From Epithemia pelagica (lineage: Eukaryota; Bacillariophyta; Bacillariophyceae; Surirellales; Surirellaceae): 64,000 bases of DNA. A model generated the notes under the pieces. It was not told where the DNA came from. It saw nothing but the letters and a program-made list of their open reading frames with translations, and did no database searches. The position numbers were made by a program, and so were the translations under genes. Within the stretch, counting starts at the first letter, position 1. Every line of letters begins with the position of its first letter. The stretch spans positions 1,813,508-1,877,507 of the forward strand of contig OX337235.1 of the NCBI GenBank assembly GCA_946965045.2, read 5' to 3'. Below are positions 1-10,110 of the stretch, one piece after another.

Positions 1-3000
1 TTCTCATCTTCCTCGATGTTGGAGGAATCCTTGGTAGAACTACCTGTAATCGTTGAAGAGTTGCCATCAGACTGCTGGTGCATTGCACACTCCACCGGGT
101 CTTCGCCCATAGAAGCATTTGGTCCGAGACCTGAAAGAAGCTTTTTCTGGAGGAGAGGGAAATCTTGATCCATAGTCATATCGCGATGGAAGTAAACAGT
201 ATGGTGCAGATATTCTGGACTGGGTTTGATGCGTGGGGGTTTGTTCCAGGGATGAGAACGAGAAGCGCGAGGAGTTGGTTTCTCTGGGAACGGAGCAGAT
301 TGGTTGTTCTCGCGTTTGGTTCTTTCCTTGAGAACATTGTTTGCCGATGATTCTGCACCCCCATCGTGGGTCCCCGCAGCCACAGCCTCTTTGGATTCTT
401 CACTATCAGCGGATTTGGTTTCAGAGTCACCTTCGTCCAAGCTTCTTTCAGTCGTACCCACAGGCCTGCTCAATGGACTAGTTTGTTTGGCCCCTTTTGG
501 ATGGTCACCGGAAACAGATGTTCTTGGAGAAAACGTGGAAGAGTCCGTGTCAAATCGGATTCCAGTATCTGGTAGACTTTTGGAGATTGATTTTCTTGAC
601 GATAGTGGCAGGGTTTCAATGGTTTGGTTAGCTCTAAGATCTGACGTGGCAGTATGGTCAGCGGTGCTAATTCTTGGTGTCAACCGAGCTGCATCAACAT
701 CTTGGGCCACCTTTCCTCTGTTCTCTGAGACGCCTCGTTCAAGAGTGCTCATTGGAGACGGTTTTCTTGGTGGAAGCTTGAATGGTTCATGATCTCCTTG
801 TCCTCGTGGATCGAAATTTGCTGATGACTTGTTTTGCGGAAGTTTGAAACCATCTAGCCCAGACGGTGATTGTCTCTGTTCGGCTAACCCACGTGCAGAT
901 GCAACAGGTAAAGGCGAAGAAGCACCAGGCGTTGACAACTGCATTTTCATTGTTTCATTTGGAGTATTGCTTTCTTCGTTCGGTTTCACGACTCCAACAA
1001 CGGTCGAGTCGACAGGGCCGACATCTTGACCTTGAACAACAACGACCACAGGAGCAGCGGATGTATTTGGGGCGCTATAACGAGCTTCTAGAGCACTCTT
1101 TTCATACTGCTGGGTATCACTCGTTGTCATCTGTTGGCGAGCAGCTTGGAGCGACGGCAGGAGAGGACTCATACCGCTATCCGAACTCTCAGATCGAACC
1201 AGCTTGGAAGCGTACGCAAGCACATCTTTGACTGTTGTTGAAGCCTTCTGAAGTACATCTTCCCCTTGGTCCTCTTCATGATATCGCTCATTATTCTGAG
1301 TAAGCCGGGCAACGGCGAGATCCATGACACTATCGAGATCGTTCGATTTAGGTTGCCATAGATCTTGGTCGACGCTATTTCTAGGGCTAACATCAAAAAG
1401 CCACACTGCTTCATCGACAATTCCGAGGTCTTCAAAACTCCCTATCGCTGTGAGATCAATAAGTTCATGCTCTTCGCCCTCGCATAGGTTGACTTCATTG
1501 TTTGCATTTGTGTTACCAGCTCGAGCCTTCAAATCAGCTTTTGATGACGGCGTCAAAAGCAGTGTTGCTTCTCCATGTTCTGTTAGCACCTTTACTTGGG
1601 ATGCACCTTCCTTGCCCGAACCGGGGATTGTGGAATTGCCACCGTCACTACTGTCTTTAGAGACAACCAACTTTGAGAGGTTGGGTTTTCCCAGATTTGA
1701 ATGAGCCTTAGGGCTAAGGGTACCGTCCTTTTCACCATGAATACGAGAATTATCGTTCTTCTCAAAATTTTCTTCGTCGTGGCCATAGTTGCACTCGTCA
1801 ATTTCCTCATATGGATTTCGGCCCGACGGATCTTGGTGCAGTAACCCTGCGTATTTATCCACAGGCGATGCAAGTTCACCAGATTTTATATCTGTCCACT
1901 GGGACGAAGTCTGAACATTCCCAAGATATCTTTCGGCTTCGTCGAAGCCAGAACGAGAATCCTGACCGTCAAAGGAAGTGAGTTCAATTACTTCTTTGGG
2001 CTCGTTAATCTCTTCCCTTTCTGAACCACTACCGACGGATGGGTCTAAACTTCTGATCACCGTCAACCTCAGTTTCTCATGCATCTTCTTTGGACTTGCT
2101 CCGTGGTCCCTGCTTGGCTTGGAACCGGATGATTTCATACCCTTCATGGTTGCAGAATCAACCTCAAACTCTTGGGAGCCTATTATTGGTTCGCCAAATG
2201 AATCGTTTTCGTTCAAAGCAACAGCCTGTGTTTTCATAGGTGTGACCGAATCTTTTCTACTTGAAGGGGATAAAACTGATAACGATGGCGAAACCAGTCC
2301 CTCTTCGCCTGTACTAGTGTCTTGTCCCTTCATTTCCGGTTGAGTTAGGTTTTTGACAGATCGAGAGGTGGCCTTCGTCGGAGTTGTGCCGCTATGAGCC
2401 CTTGCTGGTACCTGTGATTGATACCTATCGTCTGCGACAGGGTGGTCAAGGGTTCCTTGTACGGGTTTTGATGCTTCCTCTTGCAACTTGTGTCCATCGT
2501 CGATTGTATGCGTTTTCGTAATTAACGCTTTCTGATCAGTCGGCTGTGTTACGGAGCTTGCAACGGGAAGAGACTTGTTTGTTTGAGTCTGAGTTGGTTC
2601 ATCACTGATCGCCAGAGCGTGAAGCAGCGCACCAGTTCCGCAGAAGGCAGCTGCCTTCGGAGGCTGTCCCAGGGATTCTTCGGTCTTACTCTTCTTACTC
2701 TTAATATCCCAATCAACAGACTTTGGTCTTTCCTTAAACACCATTTCGATTCCCTCTACTCCAACTTCTGGATCTGACGTCGTCCACTCGGTAATATCAT
2801 CAGCCAAGATACGTTCTTCATGGACATCTTTCGTTGCAGCATCTGAATCACCAACGGCTTTTGATGAGTCATCCGTGTTACCCCTCGACTCTGGCTCTTG
2901 ATCCTTCCACGTCTCATAGCGATCGGCTGGTTTGTTTGGTTCCTTTTCTTCGATAAGATCTGGACGAAGCTCCGCATTTGGAGTTCCGTTGAGAGGAGCA

Positions 3001-6000
3001 TACCGATCTCCAATGTTGATGGATGGGTTTTCGGACTCAAAGGAAATCGCTTGGAGACTTGGAACTTCTAACGCTGACACTGCTTCTGAGCCTTCAGCAT
3101 CTACCGTGTTCAAAGGGAAGTGTCTTACTGATTGATCAAGGTCTGACACAATCTCGTGTTGCGAAAGGGAAATTTCTTCAGGAAGAGAAACTTTTTCTTG
3201 TTTCGTTGCGGCCATAAGCGCTTCGCGAGCAATTACCTTAGCTTCTTCATGAGAAATCTCTTTTGTTTTGGCATGTTTCTTGGCCATTGCAGACGCCTTT
3301 TTGCTGACGGCTGCACGAATGTTTGTCTCGGACGTCCTTGGAGGAAGGGTCTTGCGTCGCTTTTCCTGAGCCTTTTTGCCCACTCGAATGAGGCGTGACG
3401 GCGAAGAAGGTGGGAGTTTGGAGACCCGTTGTCCATCCACGTTCAAAGAATCAGCGGGATCATTCGTCAAATTATTGTCATTGCTGGACTTTGACGGAGA
3501 GGACCCACTTTTCTTCTCTGATTTCTTAAGGGGGCTTGATTTGACAGGGGCTTTTGTTTTCGCTTTGGAAGAAGCAGTATGCCTCAGAATCCGATCACGC
3601 ATTGAACCATCTCCGGCTGCAACCAGTTCTTGGTGACGTCTGGACCTGGACCTGGACCTGGATCTAGAAGTGGTCTGCTGGCCGTTGGTAGCTCGCAAGT
3701 TTCTTGGATTGAAGCTTCCCAGTGATTCCACTTCATTGACCATGGGACTGTCATCACTTTCTGTTGCGGCACTACTCATTTCGCCATCATCATGTCTGAT
3801 TCCTTCTTCGTCGTGGTCGTTCGCGTCTGCGTCCCAGGGTTCCTTTCTAGTGTCGGCCTCTTTCTTTGGTGAGTTGTTGGGAGAAAGATATTCCGCAATG
3901 TCCAAGTCTGCCACCTTGTCTAGCTGTGCCTGGATTTGCCGCGTTATATTGCCGACAATGTCAGTGAAGGATTTGACAGGTTCTCCCGTCCCACCCTTTT
4001 CCTTGTCGTTTTGCTTCTCGTCTCCATCTCCCGCATCTCCAAGGGAAATTTCATCTTGTCCTACGGTGCGAGCACCTGGTTTGTGCCGAAGCTCAAAAGT
4101 GAAATTGTCTGGGAAGTTGTCAGCATCCAGAGATTTCACTGCAGGAACACTGGGGGCCATTGCCCTAGAAGTCTGTCGGAGCGCTTCATCCATGCTTTTA
4201 CCCTGCTTGAGAACGTTTTGCAAATCGTCTTCTGGTGTTTGTTTAGGGATATCACCCGCTTCTCCCCCTGGCGGAGGAGCGGGGGCCTGATGGTGGGCCG
4301 GGGATGGAATTTCTTCGGGCGCATCGATCGAACTTCGAGGTACATGAAGAGGAGAAGATGGGGGATCGCTTCGTTTCAACGCACGACCTGGGGACGCAGG
4401 AGGCGATGGAGGAGGGCCATCCATAGTGTTGTCCTTTTGTGGATCTTGTCGCCCGTCTTCACCAGGCTTGGGAGATTGCGATCGAGGCGTCGATGGTCGG
4501 TTGGCAACAGATCTCCGCGATGATGTACTTTCGGTGGAAGGGGATTCCGAAATGATCCTTTCTACGTGCGGGACCTTCTCGGTCAGTTTCTGTTCCATCG
4601 CAGATGCCTTGGACGCTGTGGAAGCGGAGCCAACCGATGGATCCAACATTGCCTTTTTCACCGACTGGTTCTCATCCTGCGCCGAGGACGCTTCGTCGGA
4701 CCCTGGTGCTTGTTCTTGAGTGGGATCGGGGAGGATCTCAAGGGCAAAGGGAAAGGCTGAAGGCTCTCGTCCCGTATTGGCATGCCGGGGTGTGTTTTGT
4801 TGTGACTGTGGAGCTTGTTCCGGGGGCTCGTTCATGGATCGTTGCTGTGGTCCTCGAATGACAGTGGCATCCGGCTCAAAGCCCTGACGCGATGGGGCCA
4901 CACGACTGAGCGCCGCCTTGACCTTGTCGAATGGAATCTTTTTGCTGCCCTTCTTTTTACCAGAAGAGTTGACCACCGTGCTTGTCTTGTCTGTCAATTT
5001 TCCCTCTCTCGGTGGTGGTGGAGGAGGTGGAGGTGTTGACACGGAGGGCGACGCCGATGCCTTGTTGTTGGACGGAGATTGAGTGTTTGCGACCGAGCTT
5101 GTAGTATTATTATTATTGCTTTCGGAAAAGGAAGGCACAGAAGATCCTCCAGTTTTTGCTCCGGGTGTGGGAGGACGAACCCGAGCACTGCCCGTCGTAC
5201 TTTGATTCTCTGTATCTTGAGCTGCTGATCCTTGCGGAGGAAGGGAGGGCGGTGGCGGTGGGAGAGAGGCTGTAGATGCGTTCCGAATAGGACTGGTTGG
5301 TGGAGGCTCCCGAATGCTGTTGGCTGCATTCTTGCTATTTCGTCGTGGGCGATTCTTGTGTGTCGGAGACAGGGACTTGGATTTGGCGGCGGCGCCGCCG
5401 GCAGATCGTTGTGAGCTTCGACTCATCCCTTGTTGGGGTGTCCTTGGCGCCTGCACTTGGTACGGCGGTGGTACCATATTTTGCGGCATGAGCAAGCTTT
5501 GCTGGTGCTGGTACAATTGCTGCTGCAACTGATGTAGCTGTGGAGCCGGATGGCCCTGCGGCTGTTGTCGAACCAAATGGGAGGCTGGCATGTAGCTACC
5601 AGAAACTGCAGATGGGTCAAGAGAATGCCTCCGAGGATTACTACTATTTCCATAGGGACTTGCCGCCCCCTGATGCTGAGGAAAGTTTGTTTGCTTATCA
5701 AAGATTTTGAGTGCCGAAGGAGAAGGCGGTCCACGCTGAGGATGACGATGGTGGTTGTTGGTCGACGATCGACTTCCAGGATTCGCCACGGACGATGCAT
5801 CCACGGACACGGCATCATTCGCTCCTTGTCTTCGTTGTTCAATGACTGCTGCCATGGCATTGAGACCATCGCGATCGGTCAAACTGGAAACGCGAGAGGT
5901 GTCCGTTCCATTCCCCCCATCATCGTCGGCTCCGTCTCGACCCGTGGTGACGGTTTCGTGATCATCTCGTGCGGCCGCCGAGTTGAAGGCCACGGACAAG

Positions 6001-6224
6001 ACAGGTGGCGTAGTAGTAGGAGCTGCTGCTGCTGCTGCATTGCCCTTGGCTCCCTTTTTTCCTTGATTGCCATTCCCGCGACGACCCAAGAGCGGTACCA
6101 CGAGACGACGTCCACTACCGCCACCCGAAGAGGCACTGCTTTTCGCTTTGTTCAAGAGTGAAAAGCCTCGTTTTGGTTTCGTCTCAGTGGCCGCCGCGCG
6201 AGATTGGGGCTCCGCAGATGACAT
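1..6224 (-). CDS. Giant intrinsically disordered protein, C-terminus outside window
   Basis: I do not recognise this gene. One minus-strand frame runs from an ATG at 6224 to the window edge with no stop, so at least 2,074 codons are visible. The sequence is low complexity: a basic N-terminus, an Ala run near residues 62-67, a Gln/His-rich patch near 228-248, Pro runs near 321-328 and 396-403, five consecutive Arg-Ser units near residue 853, a Lys/Ala-rich probable helix around 970-1005, then a long Ser/Thr/Asp/Glu-rich region. A heptamer LDPSVGS occurs twice (about residues 527 and 1393). No enzyme motif, signal peptide or membrane segment is apparent. An uninterrupted frame this long is not expected by chance, so coding status is likely; function is unknown. 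A scaffold or nuclear/RNA-associated role would fit the SR repeat but is guesswork. Plus-strand frames here are shadows. Confidence 0.75.
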   Translation of the reverse strand, partial: MSSAEPQSRAAATETKPKRGFSLLNKAKSSASSGGGSGRRLVVPLLGRRGNGNQGKKGAKGNAAAAAAPTTTPPVLSVAFNSAAARDDHETVTTGRDGADDDGGNGTDTSRVSSLTDRDGLNAMAAVIEQRRQGANDAVSVDASSVANPGSRSSTNNHHRHPQRGPPSPSALKIFDKQTNFPQHQGAASPYGNSSNPRRHSLDPSAVSGSYMPASHLVRQQPQGHPAPQLHQLQQQLYQHQQSLLMPQNMVPPPYQVQAPRTPQQGMSRSSQRSAGGAAAKSKSLSPTHKNRPRRNSKNAANSIREPPPTSPIRNASTASLPPPPPSLPPQGSAAQDTENQSTTGSARVRPPTPGAKTGGSSVPSFSESNNNNTTSSVANTQSPSNNKASASPSVSTPPPPPPPPREGKLTDKTSTVVNSSGKKKGSKKIPFDKVKAALSRVAPSRQGFEPDATVIRGPQQRSMNEPPEQAPQSQQNTPRHANTGREPSAFPFALEILPDPTQEQAPGSDEASSAQDENQSVKKAMLDPSVGSASTASKASAMEQKLTEKVPHVERIISESPSTESTSSRRSVANRPSTPRSQSPKPGEDGRQDPQKDNTMDGPPPSPPASPGRALKRSDPPSSPLHVPRSSIDAPEEIPSPAHHQAPAPPPGGEAGDIPKQTPEDDLQNVLKQGKSMDEALRQTSRAMAPSVPAVKSLDADNFPDNFTFELRHKPGARTVGQDEISLGDAGDGDEKQNDKEKGGTGEPVKSFTDIVGNITRQIQAQLDKVADLDIAEYLSPNNSPKKEADTRKEPWDADANDHDEEGIRHDDGEMSSAATESDDSPMVNEVESLGSFNPRNLRATNGQQTTSRSRSRSRSRRHQELVAAGDGSMRDRILRHTASSKAKTKAPVKSSPLKKSEKKSGSSPSKSSNDNNLTNDPADSLNVDGQRVSKLPPSSPSRLIRVGKKAQEKRRKTLPPRTSETNIRAAVSKKASAMAKKHAKTKEISHEEAKVIAREALMAATKQEKVSLPEEISLSQHEIVSDLDQSVRHFPLNTVDAEGSEAVSALEVPSLQAISFESENPSINIGDRYAPLNGTPNAELRPDLIEEKEPNKPADRYETWKDQEPESRGNTDDSSKAVGDSDAATKDVHEERILADDITEWTTSDPEVGVEGIEMVFKERPKSVDWDIKSKKSKTEESLGQPPKAAAFCGTGALLHALAISDEPTQTQTNKSLPVASSVTQPTDQKALITKTHTIDDGHKLQEEASKPVQGTLDHPVADDRYQSQVPARAHSGTTPTKATSRSVKNLTQPEMKGQDTSTGEEGLVSPSLSVLSPSSRKDSVTPMKTQAVALNENDSFGEPIIGSQEFEVDSATMKGMKSSGSKPSRDHGASPKKMHEKLRLTVIRSLDPSVGSGSEREEINEPKEVIELTSFDGQDSRSGFDEAERYLGNVQTSSQWTDIKSGELASPVDKYAGLLHQDPSGRNPYEEIDECNYGHDEENFEKNDNSRIHGEKDGTLSPKAHSNLGKPNLSKLVVSKDSSDGGNSTIPGSGKEGASQVKVLTEHGEATLLLTPSSKADLKARAGNTNANNEVNLCEGEEHELIDLTAIGSFEDLGIVDEAVWLFDVSPRNSVDQDLWQPKSNDLDSVMDLAVARLTQNNERYHEEDQGEDVLQKASTTVKDVLAYASKLVRSESSDSGMSPLLPSLQAARQQMTTSDTQQYEKSALEARYSAPNTSAAPVVVVVQGQDVGPVDSTVVGVVKPNEESNTPNETMKMQLSTPGASSPLPVASARGLAEQRQSPSGLDGFKLPQNKSSANFDPRGQGDHEPFKLPPRKPSPMSTLERGVSENRGKVAQDVDAARLTPRISTADHTATSDLRANQTIETLPLSSRKSISKSLPDTGIRFDTDSSTFSPRTSVSGDHPKGAKQTSPLSRPVGTTERSLDEGDSETKSADSEESKEAVAAGTHDGGAESSANNVLKERTKRENNQSAPFPEKPTPRASRSHPWNKPPRIKPSPEYLHHTVYFHRDMTMDQDFPLLQKKLLSGLGPNASMGEDPVECAMHQQSDGNSSTITGSSTKDSSNIEEDE

Positions 6225-6945
6225 GGTGGTGATGAACTATGAGGAACAATTGAGTTGCAAAGCTTCCCGTGTCCTTGACAACGGTGCTTGCCCTGACGAC
6301 TCTCTCTATTGTCTTGTTGTTGTTGATGCTGGATAGAACTTGCGCACTTTATCCTAATCTAATGGAAGGGATGTTCCGATAGATTTTCAAAATTGGGATC
6401 AGAAGTGAGCAAATGGAGGAGTCAATGCTGTGCAAGGAAGGTCCAAAGATTTTTTACTCCGTCTCATGGAAGAAAAATGAAGGCCTTTGGCGAGCGATCT
6501 GAGTTTGTGGGGAGGGAAGGAACGTCTGGCGCGCGCTCTTTTTGCAGTCCTTCCGTATTTCCGAGAGGTCTTGCCAGTGTCAATACTAAATCTCAAGGCA
6601 ATACTAAATACTTTTATGGTATCCTAAATGTTCGCCATCCTGTCCAGGTACATCCGACATCCGACTGGCGATTGTCCTAAATATTCCTTCTCATTCTCGT
6701 GTACTCCTACGCATGATAAAAGCGCGCGCCCATCGAATATCAGCGTTGAACGTCTCTATGATACCGCTCTGTCATGCACGCGCGGTCCAAATGGAGGGAA
6801 ACACTCGTCTCCTCACATTTTAACGGGGGGAGGCACATCTGAACCTCTGTTCCAAAAGTTCGCTGGGACGCTCCTGTTTTTATCCTGAGACACCAACACT
6901 ACGATACGAAAGGACCTACATTCGGTCATCATCATCATTATTATC
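6225..6945. other. Divergent intergenic region
   Basis: About 720 bp between the start of the giant disordered protein (-) and the sulfotransferase (+). It should hold both promoters. I see no gene, repeat or convincing TATA-type element. Confidence 0.5.
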
Positions 6946-8589
6946 ATGGGAAAGAACGATACGAGTTTTGCATGGCGCAACATGCAAAGCCGCCGGTTGT
7001 CCTCTCTGTTGCGGCAATGGGCACTATTGGGAGTGGGTCTCATTGTGGGAATGGCACTCAACCAAGTGTATTACTATAGCAGCAGCAATTCCCACATGTC
7101 TCACACGGAACAGGCCTTGTTGTCGTCACGTTCCTATTTCTCCACCAAGTTTCAGTATCCCACAACAACCGAGCCACTCGATCCAGCCATTCTCGAAACT
7201 GCCAAAGAGGTACTGCGGACGTACGACCACATGGACGACATAAAAGGTAGTCCCAGAACAGCTAGGGAACAACGAGATCCTCGCCTTCATTCGGGAAGAC
7301 TGGATTTGATCCCTGACAGGGAGGAACGAGATGATTTTATTTCGATTCCTGAATTGAAAGAGTTGCATCACCCAGAAAAACAAGACAAAGCGCTTCGCCG
7401 TGAGCCTGTCGTGGATCGAAATGAGAATGGGGACAACAAGAAAGAAACCAACAACGATGCATTAGAGGTGGTCACTGAAAAAAGAACCTCAGAGAATCCA
7501 AGGAGCTCTGGGAAGAAAAAGAAGCATTTCTCGGAACGCAAGAGTCCTCGGCACTCGCACAAGAATGACGATTCAAAGGAAGAGGCTGTCGCTCAACCAT
7601 TCAAGAACCAGGATGAGACTGTGTCGGCAGCGGACTACTACTTGGAGGGCAATAAGATTGTCGGAGATGTCAGTGGTTTGTTGGATTTTGGCATTTTGGG
7701 ATTTTCCAAAACTGCCACCACCTACCTCAAGGATTGGTTCAAGCAACAGAGATCTCACATATCAATTTCCTCCGAAGAAGTATGTTACTTGAACAAGAAG
7801 GAAGGTTCCAAATTGGTTCATCATTTGGTGGACGATTTGGACGAAACCAAGATGCGTGGCTTCAAATGTCCCAGTCATTTTACTCGCCCTTCGTTGGAAT
7901 GGTATCGTCGCTACTTTCCTCGTACCAAACTCATTGTGGGGCTGCGACATCCCATTTCGTGGTTTGAATCCTTTTATAATTTCCGCATTCGTCACCCCAA
8001 ATATCCACACAACGCCACCATCCAATTGCCTCCACCGGATGAACTGATTGGCCGGTGTCGATTGGAAAGCCAAGGACTTTGTACCTACAATGCCGAGTTC
8101 CATCGCCAATTGGCCCGCATGGGCAAAACTCCCTTGAATTCCACCGAACGAAGTATGCTTCATTTGGACCGCAGCGATATCCTGGGCTTGGGATCTGCTC
8201 GCGTGGACAATCCAGTCTTTCTCTACGAAATCACACAAATTCGACAAAACCCAGCCCAGTTTGCGGCAGACATGGCCGCCTTTTTGGGCATGAACGAACC
8301 TCTCAAGCCTTTTGTGGAAAAGAAACAGTCTGCACGGGCCCTCAAGGCACAGACAGCCAAGAAAAAGGCGATTCAGATTTGCGAACCCAAGTACGACAAG
8401 ATCCGACAGGAGCTCATGAAGACGGCTTGGGAAGCATCGGACTGGATCCTCGACTACTACATGCAACATGTCACTATTACCACCTCGCCTACGTCCTCCT
8501 TTGTCGAGGCTATACAACGCTGGAAGAAAGACCCCTGCGAAGCCAAAAAAACAATGGCAACAACCAAAACAACATCCGAAACAGCGTAG
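6946..8589 (+). CDS. Type II membrane sulfotransferase (P-loop, PAPS-dependent)
   Basis: Predicted Golgi sulfotransferase of 547 aa that transfers sulfate from PAPS to an acceptor, probably a glycan. A signal anchor lies at about residues 22-40 (WALLGVGLIVGMALNQVYYY), giving a short cytosolic tail and a lumenal catalytic domain. Residues 50-230 form a charged, Lys/Glu-rich stem. The fold starts at about 245: GILGFSKTATTYLKDWF carries the 5'-phosphosulfate loop with its Lys, and LIVGLRHPISWFESFYN near 330 carries the Arg/Ser of the 3'-phosphate site. The single ATG at 6946 gives the anchor a correct N-terminal position and no intron is needed. The gene converges on bL20m with about 200 bp between stops. 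Acceptor specificity cannot be read from sequence. Confidence 0.85.
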   Translation: MGKNDTSFAWRNMQSRRLSSLLRQWALLGVGLIVGMALNQVYYYSSSNSHMSHTEQALLSSRSYFSTKFQYPTTTEPLDPAILETAKEVLRTYDHMDDIKGSPRTAREQRDPRLHSGRLDLIPDREERDDFISIPELKELHHPEKQDKALRREPVVDRNENGDNKKETNNDALEVVTEKRTSENPRSSGKKKKHFSERKSPRHSHKNDDSKEEAVAQPFKNQDETVSAADYYLEGNKIVGDVSGLLDFGILGFSKTATTYLKDWFKQQRSHISISSEEVCYLNKKEGSKLVHHLVDDLDETKMRGFKCPSHFTRPSLEWYRRYFPRTKLIVGLRHPISWFESFYNFRIRHPKYPHNATIQLPPPDELIGRCRLESQGLCTYNAEFHRQLARMGKTPLNSTERSMLHLDRSDILGLGSARVDNPVFLYEITQIRQNPAQFAADMAAFLGMNEPLKPFVEKKQSARALKAQTAKKKAIQICEPKYDKIRQELMKTAWEASDWILDYYMQHVTITTSPTSSFVEAIQRWKKDPCEAKKTMATTKTTSETA

Positions 8590-8788
8590 TCAACTATACG
8601 AGTATGTTGGAGATGACATGAGAATCAGTCATAGGCATCTTGCCTGATAAGAATCATCGTTTGGAATGCGCAATTCCTTGTTATTTATACGGACTAAGAT
8701 TAAGATACACCATGTTCCTTCCTGTATCCAAACCTTTTTATTACTGTGCCTTCTGTTGTTGTCTCGAGCCATTCTCATGTGCGGCGGT

Positions 8789-9628
8789 TCACACCACGGA
8801 TTCGGAAATCGCTTTTTGTTGCTGCTTGTGTTGTTGATTCATGACCGTGACGGCATCCACGACACTTTTCATGGCGAAGGGTTCTTGAATGGCCAGTTCC
8901 GACAAGACTTTGCGATTCAATTTCAATCCAACATGACCCATGATGCTAATAAATTTGGAATACCGCCAGGAATATTGCCGGACGGCGGCCCCGATCCGTA
9001 AAATCCACAACCGACGCCAATTCCGTTTCTTCAACTTGCGACTCCTGTAGGCATGTTGCCAACTTCGATGCAAGGTTCGAATGGCCAAAGAAAAACAATT
9101 CTTGTTGCGACCACGAAAACCCTTGGTTTGTCGGAGTACATTTCTGTGCTACGTAATTGTAAAATAATAACATTCGAAACCACGAAGAGGAAAAGAGTGA
9201 TCAGAGACTACAGAGCACGACAATCTATTTTCACCGCCACCACGCCCCCAGTCAAAACACTTTTTTGGTGGTGCTTTCATGAGATTCCGTCCACCTACCT
9301 TTTTACTGGCAAACGATCGAACCAATTGTTGGTGTTGAAGTGAAACGTGTGGGCTCAGACTGTTTCGGCTACTGTAGGGGACCATGGTGGACCACCAACA
9401 TGACGAGCGTTTTTGGTCAAGAAGCGATTGACATGGAGCCGTTCGAACACTCATCCACTGGCTCGTAGTACCAATGGCTCGTGAAGTTGCCACAGGGGAT
9501 CGGGTGGTTGTGGCCTGCACGGAATTCCATCCATTGGCAACCGACGTACCACCAGGAATGCGTCGCAACAATCCAGGTCCTTGCTGTCGGACAACAACTG
9601 CGCTTGGTCTCCACGCCAGTAGCGACAT
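8789..9628 (-). CDS. mrpL20: Mitochondrial large-subunit ribosomal protein bL20m
   Basis: Nuclear-encoded bL20 of the mitochondrial ribosome, an early-assembling 23S-type rRNA binder. Model: exon 1 9628-9299, intron 9298-9149 (150 bp, AAG|GTAGGT ... CGTAG|CAC), exon 2 9148-8789, phase 0, 229 aa. The join yields the family signature KHRNVLRQTKGFRGR followed by NKNCFSLAIRTLHRSWQ and YRSRKLKKRNWRRLWILRI, which lines up with bacterial L20 along its length. Exon 1 supplies a long Arg/Ser-rich, acid-poor presequence ending LVRSFASKK, typical of matrix import. An internal Met in exon 1 (VPYSSRNSL context) would give a shorter presequence. The C-terminus has a short Gln/Lys extension. The gene is divergent from Hsp78/ClpB once the intervening transposon is ignored. 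Confidence 0.9.
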
Positions 9629-9977
9629 TTCAAATCAAACCTTCTTCTCCGGGTCCCGTCGAGTTTTCGATGCAACCAGTGGATTGTGGTGAGTCTCGGC
9701 CGGACACTTGCAAGCCATCCAACGTTCCAACCAGCGCAGTCGATCCACTCCAGGTTGTATCGTTAGTGTGGATCACGTCGACACGCCAAGGAAACAACAC
9801 CAAAGAGACCACAAAGACAGAAATCAGAAATCGTCCTTGCTGCTTCCCAACTCCCAACTCCCAACCGAACAAACGACGAAGAAAAAATCTTGGGTGTCGG
9901 GTGTCGGATGGACAAAAGATACCAATGTCTGTCCGTCCCCAGCGCATCTACGGATGCACGTTTGAGACTTTGCGATC
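9629..9977. other. Intergenic, upstream of bL20m
   Basis: About 350 bp between the bL20m start and the left edge of the YR retrotransposon. It presumably holds the bL20m promoter and 5'UTR. No gene seen. Confidence 0.5.
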
Positions 9978-10103
9978 TTGTAGTCGCGCAGGAGAAGGAG
10001 GGACAGACGAACAACAACACATGAAAATACAACCACAACACCGATTGAACGGTCACAATTGTTTCTCCAGCCGACTGTCGAGTCCGTAGCGTGAAATAGA
10101 ACC
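9978..10103 (+). repeat. Split direct repeat A1
   Basis: 126 bp, identical to 15554-15679. It marks the left end of the element and stops 7 bp before the gag-like ATG, so it probably also holds the 5'UTR. Confidence 0.93.
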
Positions 10104-10110
10104 ACCAACC

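Noticed and set aside
304-792. 162-codon plus-strand frame and similar plus-strand frames to 6161
   Set aside because: They lie opposite the uninterrupted minus-strand frame 1-6224 and have the Ser/Val/Leu composition expected of an antisense shadow.
3641-3665. GGACCT hexamer tandem repeat
   Set aside because: It encodes the Arg-Ser repeat of the giant protein; short and explained by coding.
7762-8517. 251-codon minus-strand frame
   Set aside because: Antisense to the well-supported sulfotransferase; no recognisable motif.
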